Notes: generated by a model not told the origin, from the letters alone. Shown: positions 17,438 to 26,012, numbered from the stretch's first letter. The stretch: 64,000 bases of DNA from an uncultured Halobacteriovorax sp. (GCA_913061265.1 CAJXVS010000005.1:153006-217005), one strand, 5' to 3'. A program made the numbers and translations.

Positions 17438-18325
17438 ATGACATTAAGGACGATTTCAGCATTATTGGTTTCTATGACTCTTAGCTTTTCAGTAATGGCA
17501 GGCGACAAAGTTGTTTATGGTGATGATGATAGACTAGACCTATTCGAAGCAACGAATGCTTTACACCTTGATCTTGCAAAATCAACAGCTGCAATGATCT
17601 CACACTCAAAATTAACAGATAACGGAGACGGTACTACTTCAATCAGTGGTGGAGCTCTTTCTTCAAGAGGAATTTGTAAGTCAGCTAAGTTTGCTGATCA
17701 AATGACTGCTGCTAATTGTTCAGGTTTCCTAGTAGGTAAAGACCTTCTCGTAACGGCCGGACATTGTATCACTAGCATGTCAGCTTGTAAGAGCAGCGCT
17801 TGGGTATTTGACTTCGCAGTTGAAACTTCAGATGACGATGCTAAAGCAGTTCCAACAACTTCAGTATATAAGTGTGTTGAGATCATCTCTAGAGATCTTA
17901 ACCGTGGAACAAAAGATGATTACGCTCTAATCAGACTAGAAAGAAATGTTGATGACCGTGACGCTCTAACAGTTCGTACTTCAGGAAAAGTTGCTGATGG
18001 TACAAAACTTGTTGTTATCGGACACCCTACAGGTCTTCCTTCAAAGATCGCAGCCGGTGCAGTAGTTAGAAATAACAACGGACCAGTATTCTTTAACTCA
18101 AACCTTGATACTTTTGGTGGTAACTCAGGATCAGCAGTATTTGATTCAGAAACTGGAACAGTAGAAGGGATCCTAGTTAGAGGTGAGACTGATTATGTAT
18201 ACGATAGCACTAGAGGATGTAGAGTTCCTAAGCAGTGTACAAACGAAGGTTGTCGTGGTGAAGATGTGACTCGTATCACAAACATCAAAGCCCTAATGAC
18301 TCTAGTAGAAGAAAACAACAAATAA
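17438..18325 (+). CDS. Secreted trypsin-like serine protease (S1 family), copy B
   Basis: 295 residues with a typical signal peptide (cleavage after Ser-Val-Met-Ala, residue ~21). Triad: His109 in Thr-Ala-Gly-His-Cys, Asp161 in Asp-Asp-Tyr-Ala-Leu, Ser230 in Gly-Gly-Asn-Ser-Gly-Ser. The mature N-terminus Gly-Asp-Lys-Val-Val-Tyr-Gly-Asp-Asp-Asp-Arg is nearly the same as in copy A (15833), showing gene duplication. It lacks the C-terminal tail of copy A. Codon use is biased to the commonest codons and the gene has its own leader and two strong terminators, suggesting high expression. Likely exported; role in degrading host or prey protein is inference. Confidence 0.9.
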   Translation: MTLRTISALLVSMTLSFSVMAGDKVVYGDDDRLDLFEATNALHLDLAKSTAAMISHSKLTDNGDGTTSISGGALSSRGICKSAKFADQMTAANCSGFLVGKDLLVTAGHCITSMSACKSSAWVFDFAVETSDDDAKAVPTTSVYKCVEIISRDLNRGTKDDYALIRLERNVDDRDALTVRTSGKVADGTKLVVIGHPTGLPSKIAAGAVVRNNNGPVFFNSNLDTFGGNSGSAVFDSETGTVEGILVRGETDYVYDSTRGCRVPKQCTNEGCRGEDVTRITNIKALMTLVEENNK

Positions 18326-18340
18326 TCTACAAATTAAAAT

Positions 18341-18370
18341 AAGAGGCGACGTATGAGCGCCTCTTCTTTT
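18341..18370 (+). terminator. Terminator 1 after protease copy B
   Basis: AAGAGGCG (18341-18348) and CGCCTCTT (18358-18365) form a perfect 8-bp stem, followed by CTTTTATATA. Confidence 0.7.
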
Positions 18371-18392
18371 ATATATGCAGAGAATGTAAAGA

Positions 18393-18418
18393 AGCCCCCA
18401 AGGATTGGGGGCTTTTTG
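18393..18418 (+). terminator. Terminator 2 after protease copy B
   Basis: AGCCCCC (18393-18399) and GGGGGCT (18407-18413) with a 7-base loop, followed by a T run. It is a backup to the hairpin 50 bases upstream. Confidence 0.8.
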
Positions 18419-18561
18419 CGTTTTAGGGGTCTATACCTAAAATTGAATAACACTCCATAACGCTCAGGGACTAAACTCCACTAGGGCCACCTTACCGCCA
18501 CCTTAAACCCTTGAAATTCAGAGATTCAATCACGGCACGGTCCTTGCTTTATATATAGGTA

Positions 18562-18581
18562 TGAAGACAAGGATGTCTTCA
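18562..18581 (+). promoter_or_regulatory. 5'-leader hairpin upstream of the first subtilase
   Basis: TGAAGAC (18562-18568) and GTCTTCA (18575-18581) are perfect complements around AAGGAT, 24 bases before the start codon. A TATATATA stretch (18550-18557) just before it could be the -10 region, placing the hairpin at the mRNA 5' end. Confidence 0.4.
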
Positions 18582-18604
18582 GAAGTATCACTCAAGGAAG
18601 AGCG

Positions 18605-20140
18605 ATGAAGAACTTAAGCTACTATGCATGGCTTGGCCTTTTTTTATGGGTCATGGCCTCTTATTCCTCGGCCGCTGTTGGCGGCATGAAACCCAGACTA
18701 ATTGTTAAGCGAAAGATCCCTGCGAGGGGAGTCATGCGCGAGGCCTTCAAGGTGTCCGATAAAGAAGTGCATTCTTTTGATGATGCCCGTGCCCTAGAGG
18801 AAGCGAAAGCTCGCTTCGAAGGCGATAGCGAGATTGAATGGGTTGTTGAGGATAAGGCCATGGCCCACTTTTTTGAACCAGGAGATAATGGAACAACTCA
18901 AGATCAACTTTGGTTCTCACAGTGGCATTCTCATGATGCTTTAAGTGGAATCAATCTTCCGGCCGCTTGGGATCTCACCTTTGGTGAAGAAGTGGTTGTG
19001 GCCGTTGTTGATACTGGCATCACAAATCATTCGGATTTAAATTCAAAGATTCTTTTTGGGGCCGACCTGGTAACAGATCCTGCTATGTCTAATGATGGGG
19101 ACTCTAGAGATAATGACCCCTCTGATCCAGGGGATTGGGTTACGGCAGGAGACCCTTGTTATAATGGAAGCTTTCATAGCTCAAGCTGGCACGGCACCCA
19201 TGTGGCCGGAACAATCGCGGCAAAAACTGGAAATGGAACTGGAGTAGCAGGAATTAGTTTTAACGCTAAGATTGTTCCCGTAAGAGTGCTTGGCAAATGT
19301 GGGGGCTGGGCCTCTGATATTGCTGATGGTATTAAGTGGGCGGCAGGAATTCCTGTGTCTGGAGTTGCTAACAATCCAAATCCCGCCCGCGTGATTAATC
19401 TAAGCCTTGGTGGCCGAGGATCTTGTTCGGCCATGATGCAAGAGGCAGTAGACGGCGCCAATGCAGCCGGCTCTTTGGTTGTAGTAGCGGCAGGGAATAG
19501 TAATCAAAATATTGATTTTAATCATTACTCCCCAGCTAACTGTAAGGGAGTTGTCACAGTGGCTTCAACAGATCATGAACAAAACAGAAGCTTCTTCTCT
19601 AACTATGGAGAGTTCATCGATATTGCCGCTCCTGGTGGCGGCGGGGTTGGGGTTATGTCTACCATTAATAGTGGAAGCACAACTCCTTCAACTGAAGATT
19701 ATAAGCAGATGAGTGGTACTAGCATGGCAGCTCCTCATGTAACGGGTGTTGCCGCTTTAATGGCAGGAGTGAATCCTGATCTCTCAAACTCTCAGTTAAG
19801 ACAAATCCTTATTGATTCTGCCCGCAGCTTTGATTCAAGTAGTAATTGCGATAGCTCCATCTGTGGCGATGGATTATTAGACGCTGAAGCAGCAGTAAAT
19901 ATGGCCATGAGTACAGTAGGGGATCCAGACTTTGTTTTTAGTGAGCCTTTTTTAGGAAGTGACTCTGGCAATAGAACTAATACTTGGATCACGCCTTCTT
20001 ATGACGATGAGGGCGGTGCTTGCGGTACGGTAGATATGGATGGAGGCAGAGGAGGTCCTGGCGGCTTTATGTTAAGCCTTCTCTTTGGACTACTTTTAAG
20101 TATCCTAGCGCCACACCTCAGGATTCACAAAAGCTGGTAG
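18605..20140 (+). CDS. Secreted subtilisin-like serine protease (S8) with C-terminal sorting-type tail
   Basis: 511 residues. ATG preceded by AAGGAAGAG. Signal peptide ~1-24, a propeptide-like segment ~25-105, then the peptidase: Asp136 in Val-Val-Asp-Thr-Gly, His196 in His-Gly-Thr-His-Val-Ala-Gly, oxyanion Asn in Ala-Ala-Gly-Asn, and Ser373 in Gly-Thr-Ser-Met-Ala-Ala-Pro. After the catalytic domain comes an acidic linker, Ala-Cys-Gly-Thr-Val, a Gly-rich stretch (Gly-Gly-Arg-Gly-Gly-Pro-Gly-Gly), one hydrophobic segment and a basic end: the three-part design of GlyGly-CTERM-like surface-sorting tails. The last 36 bases overlap the convergent dehydrogenase gene. Confidence 0.92.
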   Translation: MKNLSYYAWLGLFLWVMASYSSAAVGGMKPRLIVKRKIPARGVMREAFKVSDKEVHSFDDARALEEAKARFEGDSEIEWVVEDKAMAHFFEPGDNGTTQDQLWFSQWHSHDALSGINLPAAWDLTFGEEVVVAVVDTGITNHSDLNSKILFGADLVTDPAMSNDGDSRDNDPSDPGDWVTAGDPCYNGSFHSSSWHGTHVAGTIAAKTGNGTGVAGISFNAKIVPVRVLGKCGGWASDIADGIKWAAGIPVSGVANNPNPARVINLSLGGRGSCSAMMQEAVDGANAAGSLVVVAAGNSNQNIDFNHYSPANCKGVVTVASTDHEQNRSFFSNYGEFIDIAAPGGGGVGVMSTINSGSTTPSTEDYKQMSGTSMAAPHVTGVAALMAGVNPDLSNSQLRQILIDSARSFDSSSNCDSSICGDGLLDAEAAVNMAMSTVGDPDFVFSEPFLGSDSGNRTNTWITPSYDDEGGACGTVDMDGGRGGPGGFMLSLLFGLLLSILAPHLRIHKSW

Positions 20141-21070
20141 AGGTTTCTTATTAAGTCCGGCTAAGATATTCTTGGCGGTTAATAAACTCATGGCATCTCT
20201 TGTTTCAATATCAGCGCTTCCTATATGAGGCGTGATGAGAACTCTCTCTATTCCAAGTAGTGGAGAGTTTGGATCGATAGGCTCAGGGGCCGTGACGTCT
20301 AGGCCAACTCCAAAAAAATGACCTTCTTTTAAAACCTTAATTAAATCATCCTGAACAATAACTTCACCGCGAGCGGTGTTGATTAAGATGCAATCTTTCT
20401 TTGTAAGTTTTAATTTATCATAGCCTAGGAGTTGATTAGTCTCTTCATTCAAAGGGCAGTGTAGACTGATGACATCACTTTCTTTGAGAAGAGTGTCTAG
20501 AGATGTTTTATTAAAGCCTTGTTTTTCTGATTTTGAATAATGAATAAGCTTCATGCCAAAGCCATCCCTGCAGCGCTTGGCAAAGGCCATGCCTATTCGG
20601 CCAAGACCTATGACACCTAAGGTTTTTCCCTTTAAGCTTTTTCCAAGAAAGCCCAGTGGCTCCCACTTTTCCCAATGACCTTCATGAACACTATAATTTG
20701 ATTCGCGTATTCTTCTAGAGAGTGAAAGAAGAAGGGCCATGGCCAAGTCGGCGGTGGCGTCTGTTAAGACGTCAGGGGTGTTTCCGACTGCGATAGAGTT
20801 CTTTGAAGCCGCTTCAATATCAATATTATTGTAACCAACTGCGTAATTAGAGATGACCTTTAACTTAGGACAAGCTTCTATAAGCCCTTTATCTATCTTG
20901 TGCCCAAGCATGCTAATGAGGCCGTCACAGTCCTTGAGGACAGCTTTAAGCTCTTCAGTGCTAATAGGGTTATCATAGCTCCAAACTTCCACTTCTACGC
21001 CCTGAGAGCGTAAGAGATCGAGACCTTGGGAGGGGATATTTTCTGTTACATAGACTTTAAAATTGCTCAT
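20105..21070 (-). CDS. D-isomer-specific 2-hydroxyacid dehydrogenase (glyoxylate reductase-like)
   Basis: 321 residues, typical for the family. The NAD-binding motif Gly-Val-Ile-Gly-Leu-Gly-Arg-Ile-Gly lies near residues 151-159; the catalytic Arg is in Asn-Thr-Ala-Arg-Gly-Glu (~233), Glu in the Asp-Val-Thr-Ala-Pro-Glu-Pro segment and His in Thr-Pro-His-Ile-Gly-Ser-Ala. The pattern Asn-Tyr-Ala-Val-Gly-Tyr-Asn-Asn-Ile-Asp and the Pro-Glu-Pro motif are closest to glyoxylate/hydroxypyruvate reductases (GyaR). No signal peptide, cytoplasmic. It stands alone, read against the flanking proteases, and its 3' end runs 36 bases into the subtilase coding sequence. Confidence 0.88.
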   Translation of the reverse strand: MSNFKVYVTENIPSQGLDLLRSQGVEVEVWSYDNPISTEELKAVLKDCDGLISMLGHKIDKGLIEACPKLKVISNYAVGYNNIDIEAASKNSIAVGNTPDVLTDATADLAMALLLSLSRRIRESNYSVHEGHWEKWEPLGFLGKSLKGKTLGVIGLGRIGMAFAKRCRDGFGMKLIHYSKSEKQGFNKTSLDTLLKESDVISLHCPLNEETNQLLGYDKLKLTKKDCILINTARGEVIVQDDLIKVLKEGHFFGVGLDVTAPEPIDPNSPLLGIERVLITPHIGSADIETRDAMSLLTAKNILAGLNKKPLPAFVNPEVWR

Positions 21071-21210
21071 TATTTAGTCTAGCCTTTTAGTGACAGAAAA
21101 AGAAAGAAACAATCCTTGGACCTTCTCTCTATAGCGCAGTTTAATTTCACATCTTAATTATTGTTTAAAACGCTCGGTCTCTAAAAAGACCACCTTTGCA
21201 AGGAGGCAAA

Positions 21211-22563
21211 ATGAAACTTATAAAAACACTTTTAGCCACAGCATTTTTAGTTAGTGCTATGGCCCAGGCGACGACTCTCGCAGTTATCGATTCTGGAACT
21301 GATACTCTTCACAAAGATCTACTAGCTAGTCTATGGATCAACCCAATTGAGGGTGAAATCTCTAATGACCGTGATGAAGATCAAAATGGTTATCAAGATG
21401 ATATCTACGGATGGAACTTCGCTGAAGGAAACAATCTTGTTATCGATCCTAAGTACAGAAACTCTCTTACTCCAGACATCCGTAAGTTCTTCGCCCTTCA
21501 GGCAAAGTCTTTTTACGGAACAATTACTGAAGAAGAAAGAGAATGGATCAAGACAAAGCTTGGTGAGCAAGAATTCCTTAAGTCAATTCAGGTTTATGGA
21601 AACTTCATGCACGGAACTCACGTAGCTGGTATTACAGTTGCTAATAACCCTACGGCTAAGATTCTTTCAGTTAAGTTAATTCCAACTGAAGTTGCTCTTC
21701 CTGGTCAAAAAGAAATTGAAATGGCCGCTTCTCAAAAAGGTCTTGGACTGACTCTTGCTAAATTAGCTCTAGGTCAACTTGCTAAGGCTCAGATTACTCA
21801 GATGAGTGAGATTGCAGCTTACGTAAACTCTCATAAAGCTAGAGTGGCTAACGGATCTTTCGGAACTGGTTACCCACAAGCAAGAATGATTGCTGAGTTA
21901 ATCGGTGGACCATTCAAGCTTACTGAAGAAGAAATTGTTGAAGTTGCTAAGCATTTCCTAGGAACTCTTAATAAAGAAGGCGTACACTTTGTTGGTGAAG
22001 CTCGTAATACTCTCTTTGTATTCGCAGCTGGTAACGATGGTCTTTCAAATGATGAGTTTGGATCATTCCCGACTAATATTGATGCTGACAACGTAATCTC
22101 TGTTGCTGCTACTATCGGTTCAGGGAAGCTTGCTGGTTTTTCTAACTTCGGTAAGAAGACTGTAGATGTTGCCGCTCCTGGAGTTGCTATCAATTCAACT
22201 GTTCCAGATAATATGTACCTAAAGGTTTCAGGAACTTCTCAAGCGGCTCCTTACGTGGCCAATATTGCTGCAAGAATCTCTGAAACAAATAGCGAGCTTC
22301 TAGCGATCCAAATTAAAAAGATCATTATGAAGACTGTTGATAAGAGACGTAGTTACGAAGCCACTGTGAAAGCAGGCGGAGATGTAAATATGGATCGTGC
22401 AGTTCAAGCTGCAGAAAATACACTTAAAATGAACCTTGATGAAGCTATTGATTTATCTCATAAGCAAATCAAGACCACGGATTCGGAAAAAGGTCTTTCC
22501 AAGGATGGAGCTCTGTACGAAGGTTATGTATTGCCGATGCCTAGCCCATTTGTTTTAAAGTAA
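21211..22563 (+). CDS. Secreted subtilisin-like serine protease (S8), no obvious propeptide
   Basis: 450 residues from the ATG at 21211, set by AAGGAGG directly upstream; the in-frame ATG at 21196 is too close to it. Signal peptide ends after Ala-Gln-Ala (~residue 20). Catalytic residues: Asp27 in Val-Ile-Asp-Ser-Gly-Thr-Asp, His134 in His-Gly-Thr-His-Val-Ala-Gly, Asn in Ala-Ala-Gly-Asn-Asp-Gly, Ser343 in Gly-Thr-Ser-Gln-Ala-Ala-Pro. The Asp comes only ~7 residues after the signal cleavage site, so there is no room for an inhibitor I9 propeptide. A long insert separates Asp and His, beginning with an Asp-rich Asn-Asp-Arg-Asp-Glu-Asp-Gln-Asn motif likely to bind calcium. Preferred codons throughout suggest high expression. 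Confidence 0.9.
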   Translation: MKLIKTLLATAFLVSAMAQATTLAVIDSGTDTLHKDLLASLWINPIEGEISNDRDEDQNGYQDDIYGWNFAEGNNLVIDPKYRNSLTPDIRKFFALQAKSFYGTITEEEREWIKTKLGEQEFLKSIQVYGNFMHGTHVAGITVANNPTAKILSVKLIPTEVALPGQKEIEMAASQKGLGLTLAKLALGQLAKAQITQMSEIAAYVNSHKARVANGSFGTGYPQARMIAELIGGPFKLTEEEIVEVAKHFLGTLNKEGVHFVGEARNTLFVFAAGNDGLSNDEFGSFPTNIDADNVISVAATIGSGKLAGFSNFGKKTVDVAAPGVAINSTVPDNMYLKVSGTSQAAPYVANIAARISETNSELLAIQIKKIIMKTVDKRRSYEATVKAGGDVNMDRAVQAAENTLKMNLDEAIDLSHKQIKTTDSEKGLSKDGALYEGYVLPMPSPFVLK

Positions 22564-22604
22564 TGCTTTAGAATTAATGTGACAGAATTTTAAGATCATA
22601 AGAG

Positions 22605-22630
22605 AGCCGCTCATTGAGCGGCTTTCCTAT
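22605..22630 (+). terminator. Bidirectional terminator between convergent genes
   Basis: AGCCGCTC (22605-22612) and GAGCGGCT (22616-22623), loop ATT, followed by TTCCTATTT. The stem contains the last codons and stop of the opposing methyltransferase gene. Confidence 0.65.
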
Positions 22631-23273
22631 TTAAGAGGTAGGCTTTTTGAGAGGCCTTAGAAACACCGGCCTTTATCATTCTTGGGTTTCCAATTTCAAT
22701 CTCAGAATCTTCAATAAGTTCAATATCAAAATCATTCTTAAAGTATTTAGTGACTAAGTTCTCTTCTACTGAAAACGGAGGTCCTTCGCACTTTGACTGA
22801 TCATATTCAAAGCAGAGCACTAGGGCCTTTGCGGTAGGGACTAAGAGATCGCTATGCTTTTGAGCATATCTTTGTCTATCTTTAGGATCTAAGGCGACGA
22901 TAGCGGCGCGGTCATATAAATATGAGGCCTTGTTCGTAAGCTCTAACTTAAAATAATCTCCGCAGTAAAGAGTGATCATTTTACTTTCAAAGACCTTGAA
23001 GTCGCCTTCAGTTTTCATTTGGAAATCGATATTGTTTTCCACAAAGAAATCTTTGCAGGCAACTTCTGAGAATTCTGAGCCAATGACTTTGAAGCCTTTT
23101 TCTTTAAGAAAGATCATATCTAAGGTCTTGCCGCAAAGAGGAACGAGGATAGTTTTCTCTAAACCTTTCGTTTCAAGACAATCAATACGTTTAACTAAGA
23201 GGGGGTGATAACTAGATTGATGAAAGCCGATGGAGTTTTCTGTCCACTTATCTAACCAAAATTCTTTTTCCAT
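22611..23273 (-). CDS. Thiopurine S-methyltransferase-family SAM methyltransferase
   Basis: 220 residues, the usual TPMT length. The family opening Phe-Trp-Leu-Asp-Lys-Trp ... Ile-Gly-Phe-His is at residues 5-20. Val-Pro-Leu-Cys-Gly-Lys-Thr-Leu-Asp-Met and Gly-Ser-Glu-Phe-Ser-Glu are the TPMT forms of SAM motifs I and II, and Tyr-Cys-Gly-Asp-Tyr-Phe and Asp-Arg-Ala-Ala-Ile-Val-Ala-Leu follow. Bacterial TPMTs methylate thiols and inorganic selenium or tellurium compounds. Nine bases separate it from the HExxH gene upstream, so the two are probably one transcript. Confidence 0.88.
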   Translation of the reverse strand: MEKEFWLDKWTENSIGFHQSSYHPLLVKRIDCLETKGLEKTILVPLCGKTLDMIFLKEKGFKVIGSEFSEVACKDFFVENNIDFQMKTEGDFKVFESKMITLYCGDYFKLELTNKASYLYDRAAIVALDPKDRQRYAQKHSDLLVPTAKALVLCFEYDQSKCEGPPFSVEENLVTKYFKNDFDIELIEDSEIEIGNPRMIKAGVSKASQKAYLLNRKAAQ

Positions 23274-23282
23274 GAATGATTC

Positions 23283-23996
23283 CTACTGAGATTTTTTAAA
23301 GTTTTCAAATTCTTCTTTGAATTTCTCTAAATTAACAGGAATCTTAGATTTTAGCCATTTTTTGATTAAGCCAGGGTGATTATCTTTTATTGAAATGATA
23401 AACTTGATCTCTTCGGGTGTTAGGTATTCACGTCTTTTTGTTTTTAGTTCTTTTTCATTGAGAAGTGGGTATTGAAAGGCCTTGTAGGCGAGGAGTCCAC
23501 TGCCGTAACCAAGCATTATGGTTTGAAGGTCAGTCTTTCTTTCATACTGAGCGCGGCTTTTTTTTCTAGATACTTTCAGTCCTATAGGGATGATGGATCT
23601 AATCGTTGATCCATTGTAATAATCTCTTGAATGAACAAGCTCATGAACAAGAACACCCTCGAGTGCGAGGTCATTGATTTCTTTTTCAAAGATTATAGGA
23701 TTGACTCCGATTCTGTACTTAGGGACACCAAAGAAGAATCTTCCTATTGTGAAGTTTGATTCAAGAAAGTATTTAGAGCTTTTTATAGTATGGAACTTGA
23801 GTTTGTATTTACGGGATCTATTATTAACTTCGTTATCTAGTGAAGGCATGGATTTCTTAATAATCCTTGAAGTCACTTCCTTTAATCTTACTATTTGTTG
23901 ATCCGTCAATTTTGGTCTTGATGAGCCAGCAAAGACAAGAGTTGGAATAATAAGGCAAAGTAATGTTGCCAAGAGTGTTTTGAGTATTAGTTTCAT
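23283..23996 (-). CDS. Secreted protein with HExxH zinc-protease motif, unknown family
   Basis: 237 residues. Signal peptide with cleavage after Val-Phe-Ala (residue ~23). Near residues 115-122 it reads Val-Leu-Val-His-Glu-Leu-Val-His-Ser-Arg-Asp, a textbook HExxH zinc site, so a metallopeptidase is likely, but I cannot identify the third ligand or a family. The rest is strongly basic. First in a two-gene unit with the TPMT-like gene. No Shine-Dalgarno is evident before the ATG. An active protease is inference from a five-residue motif in an exported protein. Confidence 0.6.
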   Translation of the reverse strand: MKLILKTLLATLLCLIIPTLVFAGSSRPKLTDQQIVRLKEVTSRIIKKSMPSLDNEVNNRSRKYKLKFHTIKSSKYFLESNFTIGRFFFGVPKYRIGVNPIIFEKEINDLALEGVLVHELVHSRDYYNGSTIRSIIPIGLKVSRKKSRAQYERKTDLQTIMLGYGSGLLAYKAFQYPLLNEKELKTKRREYLTPEEIKFIISIKDNHPGLIKKWLKSKIPVNLEKFKEEFENFKKSQ

Positions 23997-24299
23997 AGGG
24001 CTTTAACTGCAAGTCTGATGCCTTCAATTTGACGTTTTTTTGGCGTTTTATAATGGTTGTTTGCATAGATTGCCTATAAAGCGCCTAAGAAATAGACAGA
24101 ATTGATTGAAGGATCTCTATATATATGGGCCCTTATTAAATTATCTTAAAACTAGGCCCCTTGTGTGAGGTCTAAATTAACATATCTCAAAAAATAGCCT
24201 AATAGCATAAATAATCATCAATAAAATACCGATTTAGAGGTAGGATTACTAACAGATCGGGGATATTCATAAAGAATATCTACTAATAGGAGAGTCTTT
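23997..24299. other. Divergent intergenic region upstream of asnB
   Basis: 303 bases without a gene. On the plus strand it contains TATATATA near 24115-24122, a hairpin just before the asnB ribosome-binding site (listed separately), and otherwise AT-rich sequence with no open frame I can support. Confidence 0.6.
24262..24280 (+). promoter_or_regulatory. Perfect inverted repeat in the asnB leader
   Basis: GATATTC (24262-24268), loop ATAAA, GAATATC (24274-24280). It ends 7 bases before AGGAG of asnB. It could be an RNA hairpin affecting translation or an operator for a dimeric regulator. Confidence 0.45.
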
Positions 24300-25976
24300 A
24301 TGTGTGGTATTTTAGCAGTTTTTGGGGCGAGTCAAGTTGAGCCAACTTTAGAGAAGGCGCTTAAGGCTTCAAAGAAGATCTCCCATAGAGGACCAGATGA
24401 AAGTGGTCATATAGTAACAGCTTCTGGGGCCATCCTCTGTCATGAGAGGCTTTCTATTGTTGATCTAAAAACCGGGAAGCAGCCCATTAAAAGTGAAGAT
24501 GAAAGCTACCTGGTTCATAACGGTGAGATCTATAATCATAAAGAACTGAGGGCCTCGCTTAGCCGAGAATATAAAAGGCAAGGCCTCTCTGATAGTGAGG
24601 TCATTCTTCATGGCTATCTAGATAAAGGCGTAAGCATCGTAAAAGAACTTGATGGCGTCTTCTCTTTTATCATCTCACATAAAGATAAAGTTCTAGTCGC
24701 TAGAGACCCTATTGGTGTTAAGCCGCTCTTTTTTGGCTCAGATCCTGAAGGCGCTCTATGGTTCGCTAGTGAAGCAAAGTCCCTTGAAGATATTTGTGAA
24801 ACAGTAGAGAGTTTTCCTGTTGGACATTATTATACTAAAGAAGAAGGCTTCGTTCGCTACTTCGCCCCTAAGTGGTGGACTGGAGAAGAGAAGCCTATAA
24901 GAGATGCCTCTAAGATTAGAGAGCTTTTAACAAAGGCCTGCACTAAGAGGCTTATGAGTGATGTTCCTGTGGGAGTTCTTCTCTCAGGTGGACTTGATTC
25001 TTCACTTGTCTCTTCTATCGTGGCACGTGAGTTAAAAAAAGAAGGCCGAACCGTTAAGAGTTTTTCAATTGGATTAAATAAAGACAGTAAAGATTTAGTA
25101 AAAGCCAGAGAAGTGGCAGAGTTTCTAGGAACTGAACATCATGAGATAACCTATACCGTTGAAGAAGGCATCGCTTATATGAGGGAGCTTATCGAAAAGG
25201 TTGAGACTTATGATGTAACGACGATTAGGGCCAGTACCCCTATGTACATAATGACAAAGTATATAAGAGAGCAAGGCGTAAAGGTTGTCCTCTCTGGTGA
25301 AGGAGCGGATGAAATGTTTGGTGGTTACCTCTATTTTGGTAACGCCCCAACAAGTTCTGAGTTTCACGATGAGACAGTAAGAAGAGTTAAAAGACTTCAT
25401 ACTTCTGACGTTCAAAGAGCTGACCGCTCCACAATGGGGGCAGGCGTTGAGGCCAGAGTACCTTTCTTAGACCTAGAATTCCTAGATGAAGTCATGAGCC
25501 TAGATCCAGAGCTAAAAGTCATTAAGGCCGGCGAGAAGATGGAGAAGCATGTTCTTCGTAAGGCCTTTGATACGCCAGAGGATCCTTATCTTCCAGATTC
25601 AATCCTTTGGAGGCAAAAAGAACAATTCTCTGATGGAGTTGGTTATTCTTGGGTTGATTCATTAAAAGAGTTTGCTGAAGAATGTGTCACCGATATTGAA
25701 TTTGCGAAGCGTGAAAAACTTTTTCCACACAATACTCCTTTAACAAAAGAAGCTTTTCTTTATAGAAAGGTTTACGCTTCTATCTTCAAAAATAAGTCTA
25801 TGGTGAAGCTTGTGAAAAGATGGATCCCACGCTGGCAAGATTATGATATTGATCCGTCTGGGCGAGCTAACGCCGCTCATACTCAGACCTATCATGGTGA
25901 AGGGGTAGCAAGTAAAAAAGCTGAAAGAGATGAAATGGAGGCCCTTGAAGGGGACCTCCTTGAGGTTGCATTATAA
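24300..25976 (+). CDS. asnB: Asparagine synthetase (glutamine-hydrolysing)
   Basis: 558 residues, matching AsnB (~554). It makes asparagine from aspartate, glutamine and ATP. Cys2 of Met-Cys-Gly-Ile-Leu is the glutaminase nucleophile; Arg-Gly-Pro-Asp-Glu (~31), Arg-Leu-Ser-Ile-Val-Asp (~51) and Asn-Gly-Glu-Ile-Tyr-Asn (~74) complete that domain. The synthetase domain has the PP-loop Leu-Ser-Gly-Gly-Leu-Asp-Ser-Ser (~230), Ser-Gly-Glu-Gly-Ala-Asp-Glu and Arg-Val-Pro-Phe-Leu-Asp. AGGAG lies 7 bases before ATG. Single-gene unit with hairpin leader and strong terminator. Confidence 0.95.
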   Translation: MCGILAVFGASQVEPTLEKALKASKKISHRGPDESGHIVTASGAILCHERLSIVDLKTGKQPIKSEDESYLVHNGEIYNHKELRASLSREYKRQGLSDSEVILHGYLDKGVSIVKELDGVFSFIISHKDKVLVARDPIGVKPLFFGSDPEGALWFASEAKSLEDICETVESFPVGHYYTKEEGFVRYFAPKWWTGEEKPIRDASKIRELLTKACTKRLMSDVPVGVLLSGGLDSSLVSSIVARELKKEGRTVKSFSIGLNKDSKDLVKAREVAEFLGTEHHEITYTVEEGIAYMRELIEKVETYDVTTIRASTPMYIMTKYIREQGVKVVLSGEGADEMFGGYLYFGNAPTSSEFHDETVRRVKRLHTSDVQRADRSTMGAGVEARVPFLDLEFLDEVMSLDPELKVIKAGEKMEKHVLRKAFDTPEDPYLPDSILWRQKEQFSDGVGYSWVDSLKEFAEECVTDIEFAKREKLFPHNTPLTKEAFLYRKVYASIFKNKSMVKLVKRWIPRWQDYDIDPSGRANAAHTQTYHGEGVASKKAERDEMEALEGDLLEVAL

Positions 25977-25985
25977 TTATTGTTA

Positions 25986-26012
25986 GGGAGGCGCCTATGC
26001 CTCCCTTTTTTT
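25986..26012 (+). terminator. Rho-independent terminator after asnB
   Basis: GGGAGGC (25986-25992) and GCCTCCC (25999-26005), loop GCCTAT, followed by seven T. The opposing operon ends directly at its edge. Confidence 0.85.

Noticed and set aside
19174..19461. 95-aa antisense frame inside the subtilase gene
   Set aside because: Pure shadow frame: Ala/Pro-rich translation opposite a conserved catalytic domain.
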